NCBI GenBank assembly: GCA_012727745.1 | Contig: JAAYGJ010000012.1 | Coordinates: 1-7,509, forward strand | DNA from: Clostridia bacterium | GTDB lineage: Bacteria > Bacillota > DSM-521 > Neomoorellales > Neomoorellaceae | Reading direction: 5' to 3' | Length of the DNA stretch: 7,509 bases | Shown here: piece after piece, positions 1 to 5,717 of the stretch | Layout: each line of letters begins with the position of its first letter | Numbering within the stretch: position 1 is the first letter of the stretch | Position numbers and translations under genes: made by a program | The notes under the pieces: model-generated | Seen by the model: only the letters and a program-made list of their open reading frames with translations | The model's database searches: none | Told to the model about the DNA's origin: nothing

Positions 1-405
1 AACCTGCCCATGGTAGGTTTGTTTGCCCAGGTAGCGAGAGTCCACGGCAAGTACCTGATGCCGATTGTTATTGTATTCTGTGTCCTGGGATCCTTTGCGG
101 TCCGGAACAGTTTTATGGATTTATGGGTGCTGGCTTTATTCGGCATATTGGGTTATTTGTTGCGCAAAGGCGGCTTTTCTCCCGCACCGCTGGCCCTGGG
201 GATGATTATTGGTCCCATGCTGGAAGATACCTTCAGGCAGTCGGCCATGCTCTTTAAGGGAGACTTTAGCCTTTTCTTCAGCAGGCCCTTGTCTGGTACG
301 ATGATGGTGTTTATTTTTATAATCCTAGCCTGGCCGTTGCTAGAAAAAGTATTAGCCCGTTTTAATATCAAAAGCCCGCTTGGCAGAGGAGTGGAGGAGG
401 AATAA
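1..405 (+). CDS. tctA: Tripartite tricarboxylate transporter, large membrane subunit TctA (C-terminal part)
   Basis: Reading is open from base 1 to the TAA at 403-405, giving the last 134 residues of a protein whose family is normally about 500 residues, so the start lies upstream of the window. The visible part has hydrophobic segments at about residues 18-35, 40-54, 61-75 and 98-115. It also carries the family-typical run N-S near residue 36, then L-F-G-I-L-G-Y, an R-K-x-G-F-x-P-A-P-L-x-L-G stretch, G-P-M-L-E, and finally S-R-P-L-S near residue 95. TctA is the channel subunit of secondary TTT carriers, which take up citrate, tricarballylate and other carboxylates using a periplasmic or lipid-anchored binding protein (TctC) and a small membrane subunit (TctB). 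Neither partner is in the window; they would be expected upstream. One base separates its stop from the next start, so it is most likely co-transcribed with the enzymes and imports their substrate. The substrate is not predictable from this piece. Confidence 0.9.
   Translation, partial: NLPMVGLFAQVARVHGKYLMPIVIVFCVLGSFAVRNSFMDLWVLALFGILGYLLRKGGFSPAPLALGMIIGPMLEDTFRQSAMLFKGDFSLFFSRPLSGTMMVFIFIILAWPLLEKVLARFNIKSPLGRGVEEE
393..400 (+). promoter_or_regulatory. Ribosome binding site of the deacylase gene
   Basis: GGAGGAGG lies inside the last codons of the transporter gene, 6 nt before the ATG at 407. It decides the start: an in-frame TTG at 380 would place this purine run inside the coding region and has no comparable site in front of it. 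Confidence 0.85.
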
Positions 406-406
406 C

Positions 407-1426
407 ATGGATATATTTGGTTTTAGCATTCAGCCGGGAGAGAGATTGTGCCGGTATATAAAAGTAGGCGAGTTGGCCTGTTTTAGCGACATCCGCATTC
501 CGCTCCTGGTTGCCAGGGGCAAAACGGCAGGGCCAACCCTGTGGTTGACCGGTGCGGTGCATGGCGATGAACTCAATGGCCTCTGGGCGATGCGCCGCTT
601 CTTCTGGGACTTAGACCTGGAAAAACTCAGGGGAATTTTGGTGATGACACCGTTATTAAACCCGCTGGCTTTTCTGGCAGGCAATAAAGTAAGCCAGGTC
701 GATTATCTCGATATGGACCAGCAGTTTCCTGGTAACCCCAGGGGTTTATATTCGGAGCGCATACCCTATATCGTTTTTAGTGAACTTAAGCAAAAAGCGG
801 ATTACGTCATCGACTTCCATACCCTGGGACACCCCTACAGTGCTACTCCTTACACAGTGTCAAAAATTGTAGCCGGTGCCAGTGAGGAAACGATTGCCAA
901 AGCTTTTGCCATGGCCAGGGTATTTGGAGTTTATCCCAATTGCCGGGTAGATGTTGCCAGCGCAAAGGGTGAGCTTCCGGGGACAACCAGCGGCGCCCTG
1001 GACATCCTCTGTATGCAGCATAATATTCCCTGTTTTATGGCAGAAATGGGTGGCGGTGGCCGTTGGGATGATGAGGCAATTAATATAGCTTATCGCGGTA
1101 TTAAGAATGTAATGCTTTACTTGAAGATGCTAGACGGAGAATACCAGCAGCCGGGTCGACAGTTAATTATTACCAGCCGCGGGTTTTTACGCAGTAACAG
1201 CGGTGGCCTGGTACGCATGGCGGTTAATCCGGGTACATTTGTTAAGGCTGGTGAGCTGCTGGCCACTGTTTACAGTTTTTGGGAAGAACTGGAACAATTA
1301 AAAGCGGAGCAAGATGTGTTTGTAATCGGGACTCGTTTCCAGCCGGTTGTATCCAGCGGTGACCGTCTGGCTTTCGTAGGTTATGAATGGCAGGAGATGG
1401 ACTGGGGGAACGGCAACGGTGAATAG
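407..1426 (+). CDS. Succinylglutamate desuccinylase/aspartoacylase family zinc deacylase
   Basis: A 339-residue soluble protein of the M14-like zinc amidohydrolase family that removes acyl groups from N-acyl amino acids. The zinc site is visible: G-A-V-H-G-D-E at 49-55 gives ligands H52 and E55, D-F-H-T at 136-139 gives H138, and A-E-M-G-G-G-G at 212-218 gives the general base E213. After about residue 250 comes a small beta-barrel-like C-terminal domain (S-R-G-F-L at 257-261, then G-G-L-V and P-G-x-x-V-K-A-G-E-L-L), as in COG3608-type members. The usual N-L-N-R-x-F-P-G motif, whose Asn-Arg pair contacts the substrate carboxylate in aspartoacylase, reads D-M-D-Q-Q-F-P-G at 102-109, so substrate preference may differ. 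The ATG at 407 is chosen over TTG 380 because of the GGAGGAGG site. The 3' end overlaps the next gene by 8 nt. Family assignment is firm; the substrate is unknown. N-acyl aspartate or a related N-acyl dicarboxylate is a guess from context. Confidence 0.88.
   Translation: MDIFGFSIQPGERLCRYIKVGELACFSDIRIPLLVARGKTAGPTLWLTGAVHGDELNGLWAMRRFFWDLDLEKLRGILVMTPLLNPLAFLAGNKVSQVDYLDMDQQFPGNPRGLYSERIPYIVFSELKQKADYVIDFHTLGHPYSATPYTVSKIVAGASEETIAKAFAMARVFGVYPNCRVDVASAKGELPGTTSGALDILCMQHNIPCFMAEMGGGGRWDDEAINIAYRGIKNVMLYLKMLDGEYQQPGRQLIITSRGFLRSNSGGLVRMAVNPGTFVKAGELLATVYSFWEELEQLKAEQDVFVIGTRFQPVVSSGDRLAFVGYEWQEMDWGNGNGE
1404..1409 (+). promoter_or_regulatory. Ribosome binding site of the MmgE/PrpD gene
   Basis: GGGGGA lies 9 nt before the GTG at 1419. 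It supports that GTG rather than the in-frame ATG at 1383, which has only a weak AGG two bases in front of it and would add 12 residues unlike the family's start. Confidence 0.6.
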
Positions 1427-2768
1427 TTCATATACCCACGTCCTGGCCGACTATATTGCCAGTGTAAGCTTCAGCGATTTAAGCGCTGAAGTAGTAACTA
1501 AAGCCAGGCTGTTGTTACTTGATTATTTAGGAGCTACAGCGGCCGGTAGCAATTCGCCTACTGCCGCTATGCTGCAGCGGGCTCTGGCCCAAGATCTGAC
1601 TGTTGGCCCTTGCTGGGTAATTGGGCGCGAAGATTTGCGTGTACAGCCCCTGATGGCAGCTTTGATTAATGGCTTTAATGCCCATATAGTCGAGTATGAT
1701 GATACTCATCGCAATTCCTTGTACCACCCTGGCGCCCCCACAATAGCGGCGGCACTGGCGACCGCTCAGGCTACCGCTGCCAGCGGTAAGAAGCTGATCG
1801 AAGGGCTGGTAGTCGGTTATGAGGTCGGTATTAACCTGGCTGAAGCGATCAACCCAGCCCACTATACTTACTGGCACACAACCGGGACGGTTGGTTGCTT
1901 TGCGGCAGCAGCGGCGGCTAGTAAAATTGTTGGACTTTCGCCGCAAGAAACCGTTTGGGCGCTAGGAAATGCCGGCACCCAGGCAGCTGGCTTATGGGAG
2001 TTTCAAACTGACGGAGCAATGACCAAGCCTCTTCACCCCGGCAAAGCAGCAATGGCCGGGATGCTGGCAGTATTCCTGGCCCGGGAAGGTTTTACCGGAC
2101 CGGCTGAAATTTTGGAGGGCGAACGGGGCTTTTGTCGGGCGACTGCCAGCAAGTTCGACTTAAGTGCAGTTGTACCCCCGGCAGGGCGCCAGCCCCGCTT
2201 GATGGAGGTCACTTTTAAAAATTATCCTTCCTGCGGTCATACCCATACACCTATTGATGCCGCCCTCGAATTATATAAGAAGCTGGGGGGCAGTGTTGAA
2301 CAAATAGCTAAAATAAAAGTAATCACCAATAAAGTGGCGGCCCGGGTTGCCGGTAATTATAACCCTACCACTGCTTATGAGGCTAAGTTCAGCATTCCTT
2401 TCTGCGTGGCCTGGGCTTTACGATATGGCAGCCTGAACCTGGATGCATTTACTGTAGAAGCTCTGTCCAATGCCCAGGTACGCACGTTAATGGCAAAAAT
2501 AAAATTGGAAATAGGGCAGGAAATGGAACGAGTGTTCCAGCAGAAACGTCCTACAGAAATAATAATTACTTTAAATGATGGTCGCCAAGTAAAAGCCAGG
2601 GTTGAATACCGTCGTGGCGATCCGGAAAATCCTCCTACTGAAGACGAAATAAAGGCCAAATACCAGATGTTGGCGGGCCAGGTCTTAGCGCCAGAGCAAG
2701 TTGAACAGTGGCAAGCTGCCTGCGAGCGCCTATTAGACTATGAGGACTTGACAGAGTTCCCAGCTTAA
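1419..2768 (+). CDS. MmgE/PrpD family protein (dehydratase / decarboxylase / epimerase type)
   Basis: A 449-residue protein of full family length. The family holds 2-methylcitrate dehydratase (PrpD), cis-aconitate decarboxylase and iminodisuccinate epimerase, all acting on small di- or tricarboxylates without a metal or cofactor. Family marks are the N-terminal helical start, D-Y-L-G-A-T-A-A-G at 35-43, E-Y-D-D-T-H at 92-97 followed by H103-P-G, H153-T-T-G-T-V-G, the lysine-rich T-K-P-L-H-P-G-K at 202-209, K-N-Y-P-S-C-G-H at 267-274, and Y320 just before S-I-P-F. These sit where the Asp, His, Lys and Tyr active-site residues of cis-aconitate decarboxylase fall, so the protein looks catalytically intact. 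GTG 1419 is chosen as start because the conserved N-terminus begins there and a GGGGGA site precedes it. An ATG start at 1383 would give 461 residues. It overlaps the deacylase by 8 nt, consistent with coupled translation. The neighbouring fumarase-superfamily lyase makes an epimerase role attractive, but dehydratase or decarboxylase activity cannot be excluded. Confidence 0.87.
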   Translation: MNSSYTHVLADYIASVSFSDLSAEVVTKARLLLLDYLGATAAGSNSPTAAMLQRALAQDLTVGPCWVIGREDLRVQPLMAALINGFNAHIVEYDDTHRNSLYHPGAPTIAAALATAQATAASGKKLIEGLVVGYEVGINLAEAINPAHYTYWHTTGTVGCFAAAAAASKIVGLSPQETVWALGNAGTQAAGLWEFQTDGAMTKPLHPGKAAMAGMLAVFLAREGFTGPAEILEGERGFCRATASKFDLSAVVPPAGRQPRLMEVTFKNYPSCGHTHTPIDAALELYKKLGGSVEQIAKIKVITNKVAARVAGNYNPTTAYEAKFSIPFCVAWALRYGSLNLDAFTVEALSNAQVRTLMAKIKLEIGQEMERVFQQKRPTEIIITLNDGRQVKARVEYRRGDPENPPTEDEIKAKYQMLAGQVLAPEQVEQWQAACERLLDYEDLTEFPA

Positions 2769-2769
2769 A

Positions 2770-2776
2770 GGGGGGA
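2770..2776 (+). promoter_or_regulatory. Ribosome binding site of the racemase-like gene
   Basis: A purine run ending in GGGGGAG fills the 14-nt gap between genes, 6 nt before the ATG at 2783. This is the largest intergenic space in the window, and it has room for a ribosome site but not for a promoter or terminator. Confidence 0.8.
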
Positions 2777-2782
2777 GCAATA

Positions 2783-3493
2783 ATGCCCCGTGTGGCCTTG
2801 ATGATACCCCAGCGCAACGCTACCCTGGAGCCGGAAAGTTACCAGGTAGTCCCGCCGGGAACGAGCGTGCATTTTGCCCGTTTGCCGGGTTCGGTGATGT
2901 CCGAAGAATTATTGCAGCAACTGAGCGTTGAATTAGAGTCGGCCTGGGACACCTTGGTTGACCTTAGGCCCCAGGTAGTAGCTTTTGCCTGCACCTCCGG
3001 CAGCTTTTATGGCGGCCGGGCTGGCGAAGAACGTATCCGAAAAAAGATGGAAGACCTGACCCAGCGGCCCTTTATTACTACCTCGCAAGCAGTGATAATG
3101 GCCTGTAAAGCCTTGCAGCTAAAGCGCCTGGCAGTGGTTACGCCTTATGCTGACTGGGTTAATGAGCGCCTGGTAACCTTTCTGGCTGAATATGGGCTGG
3201 AGACTGTGGCGCTGCAGGGTATGGGCCTTTCTGCTGGTATTTCTGATGTTGATTCTGCAGCGGTTGAGCACTTGCTTGAAGCTGTCGACCGGCCGCAGGC
3301 CGAAGGAATATTTATTAGTTGTACGGCGCTGCCGACGCTGGCCAGCCTGGCTGCCTGGGAACAAAAAGTACAAAAACCGGTGTTTAGTGCCAACCTGGCT
3401 ACCCTATGGCTGGCGTTTGGTCTTATAAAACAGCCGCTGAGGGGCATCAAAGTAGCATTAACTGAAACAAAAATTGGAGGGGAAGCAGACTAA
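2783..3493 (+). CDS. Asp/Glu racemase superfamily protein, maleate isomerase / arylmalonate decarboxylase-like
   Basis: A 236-residue protein of the Asp/Glu/hydantoin racemase superfamily, closest in pattern to the maleate cis-trans isomerase and arylmalonate decarboxylase branch. The two pseudo-symmetric halves each carry a catalytic cysteine: A-C-T-S-G-S-F at 69-75 (C70) and S-C-T-A-L-P-T at 179-185 (C180). T-P-Y-x-x-x-x-N-x-x-x-x-x-F at 120-133 is the typical linker that contacts a carboxylate. Maleate isomerase and the racemases use both Cys residues, while arylmalonate decarboxylase has Gly at the first position. The pair seen here therefore favours an isomerase or racemase over a decarboxylase. 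The protein is cytoplasmic, with no signal peptide. The start is fixed by the GGGGGAG site. The stop TAA shares its last A with the next ATG (TAATG), so translation is probably coupled to the lyase. Converting a cis or D isomer into the form the lyase accepts is a reasonable role, but it is inferred. Confidence 0.82.
   Translation: MPRVALMIPQRNATLEPESYQVVPPGTSVHFARLPGSVMSEELLQQLSVELESAWDTLVDLRPQVVAFACTSGSFYGGRAGEERIRKKMEDLTQRPFITTSQAVIMACKALQLKRLAVVTPYADWVNERLVTFLAEYGLETVALQGMGLSAGISDVDSAAVEHLLEAVDRPQAEGIFISCTALPTLASLAAWEQKVQKPVFSANLATLWLAFGLIKQPLRGIKVALTETKIGGEAD
3476..3482 (+). promoter_or_regulatory. Ribosome binding site of the lyase gene
   Basis: GGAGGGG inside the last codons of the racemase-like gene, 10 nt before the ATG at 3493. 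It favours that start over an in-frame ATG at 3505, which would lie 22 nt away. Confidence 0.7.
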
Positions 3494-4866
3494 TGAACTC
3501 ACATATGATTGATTATATTATTTTTCAAGATTCTTGGAGCACGGAGACCATGCGGCGGATTTGGTCCGAGGAACAAATGTTGCAGCGCTGGTTAAATGTG
3601 GAGGTAGCGCTGGCCGAGACTCAGGCGGAATTAGGGGTAATTCCCGCCGCAGCAGCCCAGGAAATTAAGGCCAAAGCTAAGACAGAATACCTGGATTTTA
3701 AAGCAATAAAGAAAGAGTATGCGCGGACGGGGCACTCTTTGGTACCCACTTTAAGAGCAGTCCAGGCTATTTGTGATAATAACCTAGGTGAATATATTCA
3801 TCTAGGGGCTACCACACAGGATATTACCGACACCGGCATGGTACTGGGATTGAAAGAGACTCATGCTGTTATCGTGAAGGATTTGGAAGCAATTGAAGCA
3901 GCATTGCTTAAGTTGGCTGAGGAGCATAAAAACACCCCGATGGCCGGCCGTACTCACGGGCAGCAGGCCCTGCCGGTTACTTTTGGCATCAAAGCTGCTG
4001 TGTGGCTACGCGAGGTTAGCAGGCACCTGGAACGCTTGGCCCAGTGCCAGCAGCGGGTATTTGTAGGCAACCTGGCCGGTGGGGTTGGCAGCTATGCTTC
4101 CTTTAACGGACTAGGCCTAGAGACGGAAAAACGGGTTATGGAACGTCTTGGTCTAGGGGTATCTGATGCCCCCTGGCATGTAGCCAGAGATCGTTTTGCT
4201 GAGTATTGTAACATTTTAGCAATGATTGCCACCACTATTGGGAAAATCGGCAATGAAATTTACGTCCTGCAAAAAACGGAGTTCCGGGAAGTCCAGGAAC
4301 CTTTCCAACCGGGGCAAGTCGGCAGCAGTACCATGCCGCACAAGCGCAACCCGGAAATTGCGGAAGCATTAAATGGTCTCTCCAAAATTGTCCGCCACTT
4401 GGCGGGGTTAGTTATGGAAGCCATGTTTGCCGAACATGAACGGGATGGCGCGGCCTGGAAACCGGAATGGGTAGCTGTTCCTGAGATTTGTATTTACACC
4501 GGGGCGATTCTTGACAAGGCCAAATATGTATTAGAAAACTTGGTAGTCAATAAAGAACAAATGTTAAAGAATCTTAATATGCTGGGCGGCTTGATCCTGT
4601 CCGAGAATATTATGATTTCCCTCGGTAAAAAGTTAGGCAAGCAATCAGCTCACGAGATAGTCTATAATATCGCCGGTCGTTTTTATGATGAAGGGCTCAC
4701 CTTTAAAGAAGCCTTGCTGCAGAATAAGCTTGTCAGCGATAACTTCAGCGAGGAGGAAATAGACAAAATGCTCGACGGCTCGGCCTATATCGGCGAGTCT
4801 GAAGCTATTGTTGCCAAAGCAGTAGCGCTTACCAAGGAGGAGTATAACCGCCGGCCCTGGAGGTAG
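3493..4866 (+). CDS. Fumarase/aspartase/adenylosuccinate lyase superfamily lyase
   Basis: A 457-residue enzyme of the superfamily that cleaves C-N or C-O bonds by beta-elimination, usually releasing fumarate, or that closes a lactone (3-carboxymuconate cycloisomerase). All three conserved regions are present: H-L-G-A-T-T-Q-D-I-T-D-T at 103-114, A-G-R-T-H-G-Q-Q at 151-158 with H155, and the flexible-loop signature G-S-S-T-M-P-H-K-R-N-P at 277-287, which carries the catalytic serine. T-G-H-S at 79-82 and E-R-D-x-x-A-W-x-x-E-W near 316-326 mix features of adenylosuccinate lyase and of the carboxymuconate cycloisomerase branch. A purine role (PurB) is unlikely: no purine genes are near, and the gene sits among carboxylate transport and isomerisation genes. 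Cleavage of an N-substituted aspartate or similar compound to fumarate plus an amine fits the cluster. The start ATG 3493 overlaps the previous stop by 1 nt. Superfamily is certain; the reaction is not. Confidence 0.9.
   Translation: MNSHMIDYIIFQDSWSTETMRRIWSEEQMLQRWLNVEVALAETQAELGVIPAAAAQEIKAKAKTEYLDFKAIKKEYARTGHSLVPTLRAVQAICDNNLGEYIHLGATTQDITDTGMVLGLKETHAVIVKDLEAIEAALLKLAEEHKNTPMAGRTHGQQALPVTFGIKAAVWLREVSRHLERLAQCQQRVFVGNLAGGVGSYASFNGLGLETEKRVMERLGLGVSDAPWHVARDRFAEYCNILAMIATTIGKIGNEIYVLQKTEFREVQEPFQPGQVGSSTMPHKRNPEIAEALNGLSKIVRHLAGLVMEAMFAEHERDGAAWKPEWVAVPEICIYTGAILDKAKYVLENLVVNKEQMLKNLNMLGGLILSENIMISLGKKLGKQSAHEIVYNIAGRFYDEGLTFKEALLQNKLVSDNFSEEEIDKMLDGSAYIGESEAIVAKAVALTKEEYNRRPWR
4859..4863 (+). 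promoter_or_regulatory. Ribosome binding site of the unrecognised gene
   Basis: GGAGG within the last lyase codons, 8 nt before ATG 4872 and 5 nt before GTG 4869. The better spacing and stronger codon favour ATG 4872; the two choices differ by one residue. Confidence 0.75.
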
Positions 4867-4871
4867 AAGTG

Positions 4872-5717
4872 ATGCGTTATGCTTTTGTTCTTACTGTAGC
4901 GGAAGGAAAGCGGCTAATTGCCAGGGGGCTATTAAACGATCCTACAGTCCGGGCTGCAGTTGAACGGGGGCAAATAATGCTCAAAAGCGGCACTACCGTT
5001 TCAGCAGTAAGTGAAGCCCTGGGTGGGCCGCCGCTGCATATTAGCGGCCGCCTTACCCCGGCAGGATTCCGTACGGCAGCCAAACAAAACACCGGACCTT
5101 TATGGTTAGTATGGCGCCAGGGACAGGGGGAGCTTTTGTCGGATACGGAAGCGGTATTTGCCGCAGCTAAAAGCATGACCCCTGCTGATCTCCTTGTGAC
5201 CGGCGCCAACATAATCGATAACGAAGGCCGCGCTGCCTTAATGCTAGGCTCACTTTTGGGTGCGGTGCGTTGTGCAGTAATAAATCTGCTGGCTGCCGAA
5301 GGGGTACCTGTTATTATCGCGGCCGGGCTAGAAAAATTGTGCCCGTCGGTGCCGGCGGCAGTAGCTGTTGCCGGACGCCAAGTTATTGAGGCCAGCCAGG
5401 GTATGGCCGTAGGCTTATTGCCACTGACAGGCCGCCTATTTACCGAGCTGGAAGCTGTCGCCAGCCTGGCCGCTGTTAAGGTAACCGTAATTGGCAGGGG
5501 CGGTGTTGCTGGCGCTGAGGGCGGCACGGCCCTGGTGGCCGAAGGAGACAGGGAAGAAATAGAGCGCCTGGTAGCTGTACTGCAGGAGATTAAGGGCGCT
5601 AAAACCTCGGGCACTGAGGCCAGTTTAATTTCCTGCGAAAACGGCGGTGGGCATTGCCGGGACCACCTCGGTTGTGCCCGCAGTAAAAAAAGGATTGAAG
5701 GCTTTCATGGAATATGA
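4872..5717 (+). CDS. Protein of unknown function with a Cys/His-rich C-terminal tail
   Basis: A 281-residue protein I do not recognise. It has no signal peptide and no clear membrane segment. The N-terminus (Y-A-F-V-L-T-V-A-E-G-K-R-L-I at 3-16) is followed by G-T-T-V-S-A-V-S-E-A-L at 40-50 and I-S-G-R-L-T-P-A-G at 57-65. The middle is rich in Ala, Gly and Val, with G-A-N-I-I-D at 111-116, a long A-V-I-N-L-L-A-A-E-G-V-P-V-I-I-A-A-G-L-E stretch from 135, and a glycine-rich G-R-G-G-V-A-G-A-E-G-G at 208-218. This suggests an alpha/beta nucleotide- or ligand-binding fold. The GTT stretch loosely recalls the phosphosugar or CoA-transferase-like DeoR/NagB pattern, but I would not rely on it. Residues 255-268 hold C255, H261, C262, H265 and C268, possibly a metal or Fe-S site. 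The gene starts 5 nt after the lyase stop and overlaps the flavoprotein by 11 nt, so it probably belongs to the same pathway as an accessory protein or enzyme. Intact and steadily coding; function unknown. Confidence 0.8.
   Translation: MRYAFVLTVAEGKRLIARGLLNDPTVRAAVERGQIMLKSGTTVSAVSEALGGPPLHISGRLTPAGFRTAAKQNTGPLWLVWRQGQGELLSDTEAVFAAAKSMTPADLLVTGANIIDNEGRAALMLGSLLGAVRCAVINLLAAEGVPVIIAAGLEKLCPSVPAAVAVAGRQVIEASQGMAVGLLPLTGRLFTELEAVASLAAVKVTVIGRGGVAGAEGGTALVAEGDREEIERLVAVLQEIKGAKTSGTEASLISCENGGGHCRDHLGCARSKKRIEGFHGI
5691..5701 (+). promoter_or_regulatory. Ribosome binding site of the flavoprotein gene
   Basis: AGGATTGAAGG lies before ATG 5707, inside the end of the preceding gene. GAAGG stands 5 nt and AGGA 12 nt from the start. 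It is weaker than the other sites here; coupling to translation of the upstream gene through the 11-nt overlap may help. Confidence 0.5.

Noticed and set aside
380..406. TTG start at 380 for the deacylase
   Set aside because: It would translate the GGAGGAGG ribosome site as coding sequence and add nine residues not typical of the family; ATG 407 is ideally spaced.
1383..1418. ATG 1383 as start of the MmgE/PrpD gene
   Set aside because: It has only a weak, badly spaced ribosome site and adds 12 atypical residues. GTG 1419 is preferred, though this is not certain.
1527..1946. A 139-codon minus-strand frame over the MmgE/PrpD gene
   Set aside because: It is a shadow of a clear family gene, with no ribosome site or plausible protein motifs.
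1419..2768. Naming the gene prpD (2-methylcitrate dehydratase)
   Set aside because: The family is functionally mixed and no other propionate-pathway gene is in the window.
2769..2782. A promoter or terminator in the largest intergenic gap
   Set aside because: Fourteen bases hold only a ribosome site, and no hairpin or -35/-10 pair can be fitted.
3493..4866. Naming the lyase purB (adenylosuccinate lyase)
   Set aside because: Only the superfamily motifs are shared. The context is carboxylate transport and isomerisation, and other features lean towards the cycloisomerase branch.
4877..5614. A 245-codon open frame on the minus strand, opposite the unrecognised gene
   Set aside because: It lies wholly inside a gene with its own ribosome site and operon spacing. 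Its translation is Ser/Thr/Ala/Pro-rich with no recognisable motif, as expected of the antisense shadow of an Ala/Gly/Val-rich gene.
5600..5717. A frameshift truncating the unrecognised gene
   Set aside because: Two frames look coding here, but each has its own start or stop and the overlap resembles the others in this operon. Without homologues there is no proof of a break, so it is listed only as a point to check.
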